Assembly (NCBI GenBank): GCA_044432725.1
Contig: JAWXUL010000009.1
Span: forward strand, 1 to 64,000
Direction: 5' to 3'
Length of the DNA: 64,000 bases
Source of the DNA: JAWXUK01 sp044432725
GTDB lineage: Bacteria > Bacillota > Clostridia > Oscillospirales > Oscillospiraceae
Shown here: one piece after another, positions 51,921-61,376 of the stretch
How the letters are laid out: every line of letters starts with the position of its first letter
Position numbering within the stretch: position 1 is the stretch's first letter
Position numbers and translations under genes: made by a program
Notes under the pieces: generated by a model
Told to the model about the DNA's origin: nothing
Database searches by the model: none
Seen by the model: only the letters and a program-made list of their open reading frames with translations

Positions 51921-53051
51921 ATGGCAGGAATTAGTATTAGAAACCTTGACAAACATTACCCAGCCCCTAAAAAAGGAGAAGTGGTAAAAGTCATCGAAGG
52001 CTTAAATTTAGAAATTGTTGACAAAGAGTTCATTATCTTGGTCGGCCCTTCTGGTTGTGGTAAATCCACTACCCTTCGTATGATTGCTGGACTGGAAGAA
52101 ATCACAGGTGGCGAAATGTACATTGGTGATCGTCTGATCAACGATGTGGCACCAAAAGACCGTGACATCGCCATGGTGTTCCAAAACTATGCACTTTATC
52201 CTCACATGACAGTGTATAAAAACATCGCTTTCGCTTTGCAACTGAAAAAAGTGCCAAAAGACGAAATCGACAAAAAAGTCCAAGAAGTTTCCAAAATCCT
52301 CAGCTTGGAAGAATACCTCAACCGTAAACCAAAAGCACTTTCTGGTGGACAACGTCAACGGGTTGCTCTGGGCCGTGCCATGGTGCGTGATCCAAAAGTC
52401 TTCCTATTGGATGAACCTCTCTCCAACTTAGACGCAAAACTCCGTACCCAAATGCGTACAGAGATCACACGTCTCCACAAACGTCTGGACACCACATTCG
52501 TCTACGTGACCCATGACCAAGTGGAAGCTATGACCATGGGTGACCGTATCGTGGTCATGAATCTGGGCTATATCCAACAAGTGGACACCCCACAAAACCT
52601 ATTCGAAAATCCAGTGAATCTTTTTGTGGCTGGCTTTATTGGTTCTCCTCAAATGAACTTTATCCCTGTGAAAATCACAAAAAATGGGGATAACTTCGCG
52701 GCTAGTTTCAACGGCTTTAACATCAAAATTGACACAAATCGTTTTACGCCTGCAGTCTTGTCCAACTATGTTGACAAAGAAGTCACCATGGGGATTCGTC
52801 CAGATGACCTGATTCACCTGATTGACGTTGTCCCAGGTGGCAGTGACACTGTAATCAATGTGGTCTTGGAAATGAGCGAGCTTATGGGTGCTGATATCAA
52901 CCTATACTCTCTCTGTGGAGATACCAAAGTGGTTTCTAAAGTGCCTATTTCTGAAAAAATGGCAGAAGGCACCGAACTTTCTTTGGAAGTCAATGTCTCT
53001 AAAATGCATCTCTTCGACAACGAAAGCAAAAAATCTTTGCGTGTAGAATAA
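51921..53051 (+). CDS. ugpC: Multi-sugar ABC transporter ATP-binding protein (UgpC/MsmX type)
   Basis: 376 residues. Walker A GPSGCGKST, Q-loop FQNYALYPHM, signature LSGGQRQRVALGRA, Walker B VFLLDEPLSNLD, then TOBE/MalK-like C-terminal domain (about 240-375). It stands alone without permeases, as the shared MsmX-type ATPase of Firmicutes does, energising several carbohydrate importers. Codons are strongly optimised, suggesting high expression. Terminator follows. Confidence 0.93.
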   Translation: MAGISIRNLDKHYPAPKKGEVVKVIEGLNLEIVDKEFIILVGPSGCGKSTTLRMIAGLEEITGGEMYIGDRLINDVAPKDRDIAMVFQNYALYPHMTVYKNIAFALQLKKVPKDEIDKKVQEVSKILSLEEYLNRKPKALSGGQRQRVALGRAMVRDPKVFLLDEPLSNLDAKLRTQMRTEITRLHKRLDTTFVYVTHDQVEAMTMGDRIVVMNLGYIQQVDTPQNLFENPVNLFVAGFIGSPQMNFIPVKITKNGDNFAASFNGFNIKIDTNRFTPAVLSNYVDKEVTMGIRPDDLIHLIDVVPGGSDTVINVVLEMSELMGADINLYSLCGDTKVVSKVPISEKMAEGTELSLEVNVSKMHLFDNESKKSLRVE

Positions 53052-53084
53052 TATTACAGCAGCTTGAATTAAGTTTGATATGGT

Positions 53085-53112
53085 CCCTCTGGCATTTTGC
53101 CAGAGGGATTTT
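53085..53112 (+). terminator. Terminator after ugpC
   Basis: CCCTCTGGCA/TGCCAGAGGG perfect stem, TTT loop, then ATTTTC. Confidence 0.85.
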
Positions 53113-53181
53113 CAATACTATTTCAAAGGGAACATTTTCCTCGCAGATTCGTCTTACATACATAACAAAGGTGGTGTTTCT

Positions 53182-54060
53182 ATGAATGAAGAAGAAAAAA
53201 AGAACAACAAGGTCCCTCATCACTCCTTTCAGGAATATTCAGAAATCCAAGCAAAACACGACCCCTTTTCAGGGGCTGAAGATTATGACCCCTATGACCA
53301 CCCCTATCAAGAGCATTGCCGAGTCATGGTAGAAAAGAAAAACTATGTGGGCTATGGACTTTCCTACGCAAAGGATTATTACGAAGCCAATTTGACCGAG
53401 GAAGATCGCTATATCATCAAACGCAATACCATCATTGCCATTACCTATTTGATTTTTTTATTGATCTATACCTTTTTTCAAATGCCACCCATCAAACGGG
53501 AATTTGTGGGGGAATTAGGCACCTATACCTATTACCATTACCAAGGAGAAATCCGTACCCCCTCAGGGCAAAAGATACAATATCAACGAGCCCAATATGG
53601 TTATGAAGCTTATTACACCTTCACGATCCCAGGTGAAATGGAGGATTTCACCATCAGTTCTGTCACCCCTGACAGGCGTACCTATGGAGTTCTTCGCACC
53701 ACAGCCTTGCAAGCTGGTGACGCTGATTTGTACAACGGCTTATTAGCAGTAGAGGACTTCGCAAAGGGCGATGTGAGTATGGAGAAGATTGGTTTGTTCC
53801 TTGTCATTTTGCCCTATTATCTCTTCGGATTATTTTTTATCTTCTTCCCCTATCATGTGGCAGAATATGCAGGATTTTTCTATGTCACATGGGGTTTATA
53901 TGCCAGACAAGACAAATTTATCATCCAATGTCGCATTGCTGGTACTTTATTCTTTCTCTTTATGTGTACCCCTTGGGGGCAAGCCATTGGATTTCGTATT
54001 TTTCTGTTCTTCTTTCAATTAGTCTTTGGTGGTTGGATGTCTGCAATGGGTGGCTTTTAA
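53182..54060 (+). CDS. Hypothetical membrane protein
   Basis: 292 residues, not recognised. Hydrophilic N-terminus of ~90 residues, one membrane helix near 94-112, an extracytoplasmic stretch of about 100 residues rich in Tyr, then three hydrophobic segments to the C-terminus (GGWMSAMGGF). The ATG at 53182 with AGGTGG ahead is used; an upstream in-frame Met at 53080 lies in the terminator hairpin of ugpC. Function unknown. Confidence 0.7.
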   Translation: MNEEEKKNNKVPHHSFQEYSEIQAKHDPFSGAEDYDPYDHPYQEHCRVMVEKKNYVGYGLSYAKDYYEANLTEEDRYIIKRNTIIAITYLIFLLIYTFFQMPPIKREFVGELGTYTYYHYQGEIRTPSGQKIQYQRAQYGYEAYYTFTIPGEMEDFTISSVTPDRRTYGVLRTTALQAGDADLYNGLLAVEDFAKGDVSMEKIGLFLVILPYYLFGLFFIFFPYHVAEYAGFFYVTWGLYARQDKFIIQCRIAGTLFFLFMCTPWGQAIGFRIFLFFFQLVFGGWMSAMGGF

Positions 54061-54098
54061 GAAGCTTTGTAAACTTTTTTCAATTCTTTTCCCTTTCG

Positions 54099-54127
54099 TT
54101 GACAGTTCATGGAATTTGTGCTATAAT
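54099..54127 (+). promoter_or_regulatory. Promoter of the zinc-ribbon/LRR protein and mutS2
   Basis: Perfect TTGACA (54099-54104), 17-bp spacer, perfect TATAAT (54122-54127). Confidence 0.88.
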
Positions 54128-54163
54128 TATAACATTATTTTTGAAAGAAACGAGGTGTTCTTT

Positions 54164-55228
54164 ATGGTCTGTGCCCACTGTCATCTAGAGCTTCCTGACA
54201 ATTCCCAATACTGCTTCTATTGTGGAGAGCAACAGCACAACTTCTGCAAGAATTGTGATATTTCCCTCCCTGATGGTGCTCATTTCTGCAATAAATGTGG
54301 TGCTCGTTTGAAAGAACTGTCCACCCTTCCCATCTATTTCAAGATTGTAGAGGATACCGTTGTGAAATTTTTGGGGATTGACATGAAAAGCATCGTCATC
54401 CCTTCCTCTGTGAAAAAAATTGCCCAAAGTGCCTTCGAAGGCACCTCTGTGGAAAAAGTGGTCCTCCCCTCTTCTGTGAAGGAAATCCATCCACGAGCCT
54501 TTTACAACTGTAGCGAGTTACGCACGGTCACCCTGTCCAAACATCTCGTCAGCATCGGGGAAGAAGCCTTTCGAGGATGTAGTTCTCTCCAAGAAATCAC
54601 CATCCCCTCCTTTGTCGCTGACATAGGCAGAGCTGCCTTTGCTGACTGCAAAAAGCTTCACACAGTCACTTTGAATCAGTTGGTGGATCAAATTTCTGAA
54701 AGCTGTTTCGAGCGTTGCGAAGCCCTCTTCTCCCTGACCATCCCTGCTCCTCTTTCTGCTGTTCACAGTCGTGCTTTTTACGCTTGTCAAGCTTTGCAAG
54801 ATTTAGAACTGCCCGAAGGGGTGGGACTCATTGGAGACTCTGCCTTCGATGCTTGCTCTGCCTTGAGCAATGTCACATTGCCAAAGGGAGTCACCACCTT
54901 GGGACAACGTGCCTTTGCTGGTTGTCACTCCCTCTCCTTCCTAAAACTCCCCCGCACCCTCAGTCAAGTTGGTGCCTCTGCATTTCGTTTGTGCACTGGA
55001 CTAGAAGAACTGAAATTACCACACGGTGTGACAGTCATCGAAGAATCAACCTTTGCCGGTTGCAAAAACATGAAAAAACTGTACATCCCTGATTCGGTAC
55101 GCTCTGTGGCTTTGGGCGAAAAATCTCCCTTTGCAAGCTGTCCCAGCTTAGAGTTTTATGGTAGCACCAAATCAGTGGTGAAACATCTGGCTCGTGATAC
55201 CCAAATCCCCTATCACTTAACCGATTAG
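54164..55228 (+). CDS. Zinc-ribbon and BspA-type leucine-rich-repeat protein
   Basis: 354 residues from ATG at 54164, GAGGTG upstream. Two zinc ribbons in the first ~50 residues: CAHC/CFYC and CKNC/CNKC. Then about nine LRR_5 repeats of ~23 residues (pattern AFxxCxxLxxVxLPxxVxxIxxx). No signal peptide or membrane helix, so likely cytoplasmic although BspA repeats are often extracellular. A longer frame from 54026 would overlap the preceding gene. Co-directional with mutS2, 17 bp upstream. Function unknown; the repeats suggest protein binding. Confidence 0.82.
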   Translation: MVCAHCHLELPDNSQYCFYCGEQQHNFCKNCDISLPDGAHFCNKCGARLKELSTLPIYFKIVEDTVVKFLGIDMKSIVIPSSVKKIAQSAFEGTSVEKVVLPSSVKEIHPRAFYNCSELRTVTLSKHLVSIGEEAFRGCSSLQEITIPSFVADIGRAAFADCKKLHTVTLNQLVDQISESCFERCEALFSLTIPAPLSAVHSRAFYACQALQDLELPEGVGLIGDSAFDACSALSNVTLPKGVTTLGQRAFAGCHSLSFLKLPRTLSQVGASAFRLCTGLEELKLPHGVTVIEESTFAGCKNMKKLYIPDSVRSVALGEKSPFASCPSLEFYGSTKSVVKHLARDTQIPYHLTD

Positions 55229-55245
55229 GAAACGAAGGGAACGTT

Positions 55246-57594
55246 ATGACTTTATACGAAAAATCACTGAAAACATTAGAATTTCCAAAGGTTTTGGAAT
55301 TACTGTCTCACTGTGCTGTCACCGAAGGGGGAAAAGGGAAAATACTTTCCCTTTTTCCCCTGACTAATCGTGACGAGGTGGAAACCCTCCAAGAAGAGAC
55401 AGAAGTAGCTGTCTCCATGCTCCTGTCCAAGGGAAGCCCTCCCTTTTCTGGGGTGAAAGATGTGGCACTGTCTCTGTCTCGGGCACAACGAGGGGGAAGC
55501 CTGAATCCACAAGAATTATTAGACATCGGCGCTGTCCTCCGTGCCAGTACCCGTGCCTTTTCTTATGGAGACGGCTTGGAGAAAACATCCATCTCCCATC
55601 TCTTTCACAGCCTGTCCCCAAAAACTTTTTTAGAAGAAAAAATCTTCACCTCCATCCTCAGCCCAATGGAAATCGCCGATGCTGCCAGTAGCGAACTGGC
55701 ACAAATCCGAAGAAAAATCCGAGGGACCGAAGCAAAAGTCAGGGATATTCTACAAAAACTCCTCTCTTCCTCCCAAGCACAATATTTGCAAGAACCCATC
55801 ATCACCCAACGTTCTGGACGCTTTGTAGTACCTGTGAAATCAGAGCATAAAAACGCAATCTCAGGTATGGTTCACGATGTGTCAGCCTCTGGCTCCTCCT
55901 TTTTTGTGGAGCCCATGGCTGTGGTCAACGCAAACAACGAACTGAGAGAATTACAAGCAAAAGAAGAAAAAGAAATTCAACGCATCCTTGCTGAATTATC
56001 AGCACGTTGTGCAGAGGAGGAAATGGACATCGCAGAAAACTATCTGCTCTTGGTCTTGTTGGATGTCATCTTTGCCAAGGGTCAGCTTGCCCTGTCCATG
56101 GGTGCTATGAAGCCAAAATTCTCTGAAAAAAAACTTTCTCTCATTCAAGCACGTCACCCTCTCTTAGATAAGAAAACGGCTGTCCCCAATGATCTTTCCT
56201 TGGGCGAGGATTTTGACACCTTGATGATCACAGGCCCCAACACAGGGGGAAAGACTGTCACCCTAAAAACCTTAGGGCTTCTCACAGCCATGGCACAGTG
56301 TGGTCTGCATATTCCCGCTGGGGAAGAGTCTCAGCTGCGAATTTACGGTCAAATACTGGCTGATATCGGGGATGAGCAAAGCATTGCCCAAAGTTTATCC
56401 ACCTTTTCTTCCCACATGAGCAACATTGTGAAAATACTTGAAGTTGCAGATGAAAGCACCTTGATTCTTCTGGATGAACTGGGCGCAGGGACTGACCCCA
56501 GTGAAGGTGCTGCCCTTGCCACAGCAATCATCGGTTATTGTCGCCAATGTGGCGCTAATATCCTTGCCACCACCCACTATCCTGAATTGAAACTCTTCGC
56601 CATGACGACCCCTATGGTGGAAAATGCCTCCTGTGAATTTGATGTGGAGACCCTTGCCCCCACTTATCGACTTCTCATGGGGATTCCAGGAAAAAGTAAT
56701 GCCTTTGCCATTTCTCGGCGATTGGGACTGTCAGAAACTATCATCGAAAAAGCAACGGAGGGATTAAGCCATGAAGCCCTTCGTTTTGAAGATGTGCTCA
56801 GTCAATTAGATGAAAAAAGGCAAGAGTTAGAAAAAGCCAAGTCAGAATATGAAGAATTAAAGCGAAAAGCCAAAGCCCACGAAGACAATGCCCGTGGCTA
56901 TAAAGAGCGTCTGGAACGACAACTGGCACAAGGAAAAGAGAAAGCTCAAAAAGAGGCACAATCCATCATCGACGAAGCAAGAGAAGCCAGTGATTTGGTC
57001 TTTGCAGAGCTAAAAGATCTGAAAAAACAGCAAAAGAAACAGGATAACTGGCAAGCCGTCAACGAAGGCAGAACAGGGATTCGGCGTGTGCTCAACGAAG
57101 CAGAGCAAAAGCACAAAACAGAAAAGAAAGCCCCTGCCCCCACTCGCCCAGCACAGGTAGGTGATGTGGTGGAACTGATTTCCATGGGGACCCGTGCCAC
57201 CGTCACAGAAATTTCTGGAGAGACTTTAAAATTAGAAGCTGGGATTTTAAAAATCTCGGCAAAGCAAAAAGAAGTCCGTGTGCTAGAAGGGGTCAAATCA
57301 GAAAAACCAAAAGTGCACAAAGAAAGCCGTCGCACACTGAATCTAAAAGCTGCCCCCAGTGAAGTGGATTTGCGTGGGATGGAGTCCTTAGAGGCTCTTG
57401 CCGTGGTGGAACAGTTCTTAGACGCTGCTGTGATGAGTAAACGAGAATCTGTCTACCTGATCCACGGGAAAGGGACTGGTGCTTTGAGAAACGCCATTCG
57501 TTCTTATCTGAAAACCTGTCGATATGCCAAAAGCTATCGCCCTGGGCTTTATGGAGAGGGAGAAGATGGAGTCACAGTGGTAGAGCTGAAGTAA
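55246..57594 (+). CDS. mutS2: MutS2 (DNA/ribosome-acting Smr endonuclease ATPase)
   Basis: 782 residues, normal length. N-terminal helical core/clamp, ATPase with Walker A GPNTGGKTVT (about residue 329) and Walker B LILLDELGAGTDPSEG, charged coiled segment (~510-600) and a C-terminal Smr domain with DLRGM and IHGKGTGALR. MutS2 suppresses recombination and in Firmicutes also splits collided ribosomes. Shares the promoter at 54.1 kb with the LRR gene. Confidence 0.95.
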   Translation: MTLYEKSLKTLEFPKVLELLSHCAVTEGGKGKILSLFPLTNRDEVETLQEETEVAVSMLLSKGSPPFSGVKDVALSLSRAQRGGSLNPQELLDIGAVLRASTRAFSYGDGLEKTSISHLFHSLSPKTFLEEKIFTSILSPMEIADAASSELAQIRRKIRGTEAKVRDILQKLLSSSQAQYLQEPIITQRSGRFVVPVKSEHKNAISGMVHDVSASGSSFFVEPMAVVNANNELRELQAKEEKEIQRILAELSARCAEEEMDIAENYLLLVLLDVIFAKGQLALSMGAMKPKFSEKKLSLIQARHPLLDKKTAVPNDLSLGEDFDTLMITGPNTGGKTVTLKTLGLLTAMAQCGLHIPAGEESQLRIYGQILADIGDEQSIAQSLSTFSSHMSNIVKILEVADESTLILLDELGAGTDPSEGAALATAIIGYCRQCGANILATTHYPELKLFAMTTPMVENASCEFDVETLAPTYRLLMGIPGKSNAFAISRRLGLSETIIEKATEGLSHEALRFEDVLSQLDEKRQELEKAKSEYEELKRKAKAHEDNARGYKERLERQLAQGKEKAQKEAQSIIDEAREASDLVFAELKDLKKQQKKQDNWQAVNEGRTGIRRVLNEAEQKHKTEKKAPAPTRPAQVGDVVELISMGTRATVTEISGETLKLEAGILKISAKQKEVRVLEGVKSEKPKVHKESRRTLNLKAAPSEVDLRGMESLEALAVVEQFLDAAVMSKRESVYLIHGKGTGALRNAIRSYLKTCRYAKSYRPGLYGEGEDGVTVVELK

Positions 57595-57648
57595 TATAAT
57601 GTCCTTAGGTTGTTGAATCAGTTCTGTACAGTAGGAAAGAGGGGTTAC

Positions 57649-58368
57649 TTGAAAACTTTTTTGAAAAGACCTTGGAAAACACGATGGAAAATTCTTTTTG
57701 TTCTTGTGCTACTTTTGATATTTGGTTTTTTAGGGCTGTGTATTTATGCATCAGATTATCGTACTTTAAAGGAAGAATTTTATGATATTTTTCAAGAAGC
57801 AGATGTTTATTCCTCTTCTGGAATGATACATTTTCAGGCTGATAGCGAGATAGGGCTTGTGTTCTATCCCGGAGGTCGTGTGGAATATCTTGCCTACGCT
57901 CCTTTTTGTCAGAAATTGCAACAAGCTGGCATCAACGTTTTTTTGGTGGATATGCCCTTTAACATGGCAAACTTTGGGGTATTCAAAGCAAATTCTGTGA
58001 TGAAAGACAATCCAGAAATAGAGGAATGGTACCTTGGAGGGCATTCCTTGGGTGGGGTTGCTGCGAATATGTATGCCAGCAGCAATGCTGACAAAATTTC
58101 TGGCTTGATTTTAGTGGGTATTTATCTTTCCATGGACTATGACATGGAAAAAACCATCACCATCAATGGATCAGAAGATTTGCGTGTGGGTGACAGTGTA
58201 GATTACACCACCAACGTCCATGTCATTGAAGGTGGAAATCACGCTCAATTTGGCAATTATGGCGAAAATGAAGGGGATGGCATTGCCACGATTTCTACAG
58301 AAGAGCAACAAAATCAAGCTGTGGCATTGATTGCCCAGTTTATCGGAAATAATACTAATTCCAATTAA
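57649..58368 (+). CDS. Membrane-anchored alpha/beta hydrolase
   Basis: 239 residues if started at the TTG at 57649, which has AGGAAAGAGGGG in front; a TTG 39 bp upstream is possible too. One N-terminal membrane helix (ILFVLVLLLIFGFLGLCIY) then an extracytoplasmic alpha/beta-hydrolase domain: VFYPGGRVEYLAYAP, nucleophile elbow GGHSLGG and a terminal His in GGNHAQFGNYG. Similar to the Abhydrolase_5-type group. Substrate unknown. Follows mutS2 by 54 bp and ends in a hairpin. Confidence 0.8.
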   Translation: MKTFLKRPWKTRWKILFVLVLLLIFGFLGLCIYASDYRTLKEEFYDIFQEADVYSSSGMIHFQADSEIGLVFYPGGRVEYLAYAPFCQKLQQAGINVFLVDMPFNMANFGVFKANSVMKDNPEIEEWYLGGHSLGGVAANMYASSNADKISGLILVGIYLSMDYDMEKTITINGSEDLRVGDSVDYTTNVHVIEGGNHAQFGNYGENEGDGIATISTEEQQNQAVALIAQFIGNNTNSN

Positions 58369-58421
58369 AAACCACCAAAACCTTGCCGTTTTCTTCGCCC
58401 CTGATTGCGTTAGAAAAATCC

Positions 58422-58449
58422 TGAATCCACAAAGGATTCAAGAATTTTT
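58422..58449 (+). terminator. Terminator after the hydrolase gene
   Basis: TGAATCC/GGATTCA stem with ACAAA loop, then AGAATTTTT. Flanking AT-rich arms extend the pairing. Confidence 0.7.
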
Positions 58450-58510
58450 CTGCCTTATCAGGAACAAAGAAAATAGACAAAATTTTGACGATTTCTAACC
58501 GGAAATAGTA

Positions 58511-58546
58511 TAAAAAAAGAGATTGACTGTTTCGGTCAATCTCTTT
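58511..58546 (-). terminator. Terminator after the hemerythrin gene
   Basis: Minus strand AAAGAGATTGAC/GTCAATCTCTTT 12-bp stem followed by TTTTTATA. Confidence 0.85.
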
Positions 58547-58551
58547 CTTGT

Positions 58552-58959
58552 TTACATGTTTTTTTCTGCGATGTGTTTGCCTAATCTTACATCTTCTCTT
58601 TTGATATGATTGATCAGCCAAAATCCTATTTTCTGGTTGATTTCCACCACCAACGTAACAGAAACCCCTTCCGTTTTCAGCTTATGCTCTATATCCTCCA
58701 CCGATAAAATAAATTGTCGATGTAGCTCTTTGTGTCTTTTGATATCTGGATAGTTACTTGCCTCTTGCAACTTTTCTTCGTGGGCAAAGTGGGAGACCGT
58801 GTATTGTTTTAAAAATCGCAGAATATTCAGTGTTTCTTCTTTTGCCTTACCTTCACTACAAGCAGTATAAAATTCATTGATTTTTTCCAATAGCTGTTTG
58901 TGTTCCCCATCAATTTGATAGTTGCCTACTTCCATATCTTTTGACCATAATAGTGACAT
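58552..58959 (-). CDS. Bacteriohemerythrin
   Basis: 135 residues, a four-helix bundle binding O2 at a di-iron site. All seven ligands are at family spacing: His20, His57, Glu61, His76, His80, His118 and Asp123. Conserved WSKDMEVGNYQIDGEHKQLL start. In anaerobes such proteins are thought to sense, carry or scavenge oxygen or NO. Single gene with its own terminator; divergent from the DUF4349 gene. Confidence 0.94.
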   Translation of the reverse strand: MSLLWSKDMEVGNYQIDGEHKQLLEKINEFYTACSEGKAKEETLNILRFLKQYTVSHFAHEEKLQEASNYPDIKRHKELHRQFILSVEDIEHKLKTEGVSVTLVVEINQKIGFWLINHIKREDVRLGKHIAEKNM

Positions 58960-59067
58960 ATTCTTCTCTCCTCGCTGTTGATTCTGGTGAATGATTACTC
59001 TGTTCCTTATTATACCAGTTTCAAACTAAAAAAGCAAGGGTATGGAACAAAATTAAATCTTTCTCGT

Positions 59068-59081
59068 CTATCATATGATAG
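59068..59081. promoter_or_regulatory. Perfect palindrome in the hemerythrin/DUF4349 divergent gap
   Basis: CTATCATATGATAG, fully symmetric over 14 bp, 55 bp before the lipoprotein start. A possible operator; regulator unknown. Confidence 0.35.
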
Positions 59082-59135
59082 AATACAAGAAGGTGCGAAA
59101 CAATAATTCCAAATAAAAAAATGGAGGCTATAAAA

Positions 59136-60050
59136 ATGAAAAAATTTTTCCCAATCCTTTTGTCCACAGTGCTTCTTTTGTCCAGTTGTGGACGCAGCAG
59201 TGATAGTGCTTCTAGTTCTGGAGGTGCTTTCCCTTCCATGGACAAAGCAGAATCTAGCTTTGCCGAAAGTCAAAGTTCTGGCAGTATGAGCCCTGAATCA
59301 TCAGAATCAAACACTTTTTTATCCACAAATGAAATCGCTCCTGCAAAATTAGTTTACTCTGGTTGGATGGAGTTAGAAACTATTGATTTTGACCTAGTGC
59401 TAGAAGAGATTGATGCTTTGGTTTCTACCCATGATGGATACTTTGGTGAGAAGAATCTTTATCACTACGGAGCCACCCGCCATGGCTCTTACACCATTCG
59501 TGTGCCTCAAGAAAAATATGAATCTTTTATGTTAGAGCTAGGGGCTCTTTGCCAAGTGTTGCATACCAGCACAACAATAGAGGACATAAGTAGCCAATAT
59601 TACGATACACAAGGTCGTTTAGAAACACAAGAAGCCAAGATGGATCGATTACAAGAGATGTTTGCACAGGCAGAGACCATGGACGACCTAATCTCTTTAG
59701 AGACAGCGATTTCCGAAACCCAGTGGATGATTGATAGTCTTTCTGGAATGATGAAAGAGTTTAATTCTCTGGTGGATTACGCCACACTTGACCTCAGCCT
59801 CCAAGAAGTGGTGAAACTTTCTCACATGGAAGAGACAAGCACTGGCTTTTTTCAGCGTCTTATGAGCAGTTTTTCCAAAGGAGGAGCAGACTTTGTAGAC
59901 AGAACAGCTGATTATCTTCTTTATTTGGCATATAACTGGGTTGTTTTATTGTTCATCACTGTGGGGATTGTGGTTTTTATCCTCTTTTGGAAAAAAAAGA
60001 AGCTCCCCAAACTGGGAAAATTACGAAAAGAAAAAAATAAAAAAGAATAA
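59136..60050 (+). CDS. DUF4349 lipoprotein
   Basis: 304 residues from ATG at 59136, GGAGG 8 bp upstream. Lipobox LLSSC (Cys18) followed by a Ser-rich linker. DUF4349 domain about residues 75-265 (LVYSGWMELETIDFD; GSYTIRVPQEKY; a coiled segment around TQEAKMDRLQEMFAQAETM), then one membrane helix (WVVLLFITVGIVVFILF) and a Lys-rich cytoplasmic tail. The combination of N-terminal lipid and C-terminal helix is typical for this family. Function is not known; mechanosensing or envelope roles have been guessed for relatives. Confidence 0.85.
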   Translation: MKKFFPILLSTVLLLSSCGRSSDSASSSGGAFPSMDKAESSFAESQSSGSMSPESSESNTFLSTNEIAPAKLVYSGWMELETIDFDLVLEEIDALVSTHDGYFGEKNLYHYGATRHGSYTIRVPQEKYESFMLELGALCQVLHTSTTIEDISSQYYDTQGRLETQEAKMDRLQEMFAQAETMDDLISLETAISETQWMIDSLSGMMKEFNSLVDYATLDLSLQEVVKLSHMEETSTGFFQRLMSSFSKGGADFVDRTADYLLYLAYNWVVLLFITVGIVVFILFWKKKKLPKLGKLRKEKNKKE

Positions 60051-60176
60051 GTAAAACTCTTTGAGCATGTTCTTGAAAACCTCTGTTATTTAGTCCACTA
60101 CAGGATCATCTACCAGAGCACCAACAAGCTTAGGAAATAAAAAATCAGTACGATTGGGTCGCAAGTTTCATGATTC

Positions 60177-60216
60177 CTCCTGTTTTAACTTACCCAAACA
60201 AGTTAAAACAGGAGGG
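60177..60216. repeat. Perfect 16-bp inverted repeat
   Basis: CCTCCTGTTTTAACTT and its exact complement around an 8-base loop, in the 240-bp convergent gap before zip. No T-run follows on either strand, so it is not a standard terminator. Could stabilise two mRNA ends or be a remnant of a small mobile element. Nothing else is visible in the gap. Confidence 0.6.
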
Positions 60217-60290
60217 ATGAAGGTAACAGTCAACCACCAGAAGGATAAGCTTTTGACACTTTTAGATATCGTGGAAAGCTGGATAGGAAA

Positions 60291-61091
60291 TCACAAAAAC
60301 ATCCACAAACTAATGCCCATGAGAAGCATACCTGCAAACATACCATAAATAGAAAGATGATGTTCCCCATATTTTTCTGCTGCGGGTAAAAGTTCATCTA
60401 AGGAAATAAAGACCATAATCCCAGCAACAGAAGAAAATAACAGTCCGTAAACCTGATCATTCATATAAGGTAGGAGCAATGTATAACCGATAACAGCACC
60501 AATGGGTTCTGCTAAGCCAGAAGCAAAGGAATATCCCAAGGCTTTTTTTCGGTTTCCTGTGGCTGAAAAAATAGGAACAGACACGGCAATGCCTTCAGGA
60601 ATATTATGGATAGCGATTGCCACCACAATGGGAATGGCAAGGTCTGGCTCGTGGACAGCAGACACAAAGGTTGCAAGTCCCTCTGGGAAATTGTGAATTG
60701 CAATGGCAAGGGCTGTGAAGATTCCAGTCCGAAATAATTCCGATTTTTCTTGATGTCCTTTGGCATCGAGCTCTAATTCTTCTAGTTCATGAGGGTTCTT
60801 TCCTTTTGGAACCAAAAGGTCTATCAAGGCAATCAAAAACATTCCTCCGAAAAAACCACACATTGTCCATAACATCCCCTGTTTTTCCCCATATTCAGCG
60901 GAAAGAGATGCAAAAGCTTTTTGGAAAATTTCAATCATAGATACATAAATCATCACACCAGCAGAGAATCCCAAGCCCACAGATAAGAATTTTTTCTGGT
61001 CGCCTTTGTACAAAAAGGCGAGGATACTCCCCACTCCTGTGCAAAGTCCTGCAATCAGTGTAAGTAAAAAGGGAACTAAATATTCTTCCAT
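60291..61091 (-). CDS. ZIP-family divalent metal transporter
   Basis: 266 residues, eight hydrophobic segments. Helix 4 and 5 metal motifs HNFPEGLATF and AIHNIPEGIAVSVP are intact, as in ZupT-type importers of Zn, Fe, Mn or Co. The cytoplasmic loop (KGKNPHELEELELDAKGHQE) is acidic with two His. Promoter about 290 bp upstream carries a DtxR/MntR-like palindrome. Neighbours are a cysteine-rich protein and a CadC-type sensor. Metal cannot be fixed; operator suggests Fe/Mn, neighbours suggest Zn/Cd. Confidence 0.92.
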   Translation of the reverse strand: MEEYLVPFLLTLIAGLCTGVGSILAFLYKGDQKKFLSVGLGFSAGVMIYVSMIEIFQKAFASLSAEYGEKQGMLWTMCGFFGGMFLIALIDLLVPKGKNPHELEELELDAKGHQEKSELFRTGIFTALAIAIHNFPEGLATFVSAVHEPDLAIPIVVAIAIHNIPEGIAVSVPIFSATGNRKKALGYSFASGLAEPIGAVIGYTLLLPYMNDQVYGLLFSSVAGIMVFISLDELLPAAEKYGEHHLSIYGMFAGMLLMGISLWMFL

Positions 61092-61194
61092 AAGTATTTT
61101 CCCTTCAATTTATTCTTTACGACAGAAAGACCATTGGTTAAAAATAAAATAAAGCATAAAGTCATTGCAAAATCCATATAAGACCCTTTAAGTT

Positions 61195-61208
61195 AGTTAT
61201 CGCTAACT
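61195..61208. promoter_or_regulatory. Second DtxR/MntR-like palindrome before zip
   Basis: AGTTA-TCGC-TAACT, perfect inverted repeat (equivalently GTTAG-N6-CTAAC), 104 bp upstream of the zip start and downstream of a terminator hairpin. Confidence 0.55.
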
Positions 61209-61212
61209 CTTT

Positions 61213-61256
61213 CAAAAAAAATGTCCCTGACAGAAAGTATGAAAAACTGTCAGGGA
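61213..61256 (-). terminator. Terminator hairpin inside the zip leader
   Basis: Minus strand TCCCTGACAG/CTGTCAGGGA 10-bp stem, then ACATTTTTTTT. It lies between the promoter at 61.4 kb and zip, so it either attenuates zip or ends a separate short transcript of about 120-150 bases. Confidence 0.75.
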
Positions 61257-61376
61257 AGAAAAAAGTAGAGGAATACACAGTATGGAAACCATGTATAAAG
61301 AGAGAACTATCTTATCGTCCACACTTGCCCAGAGAGAAAAGCAAGGTTGAGCTCTTCGATTGGTTCATCTGTCTAT

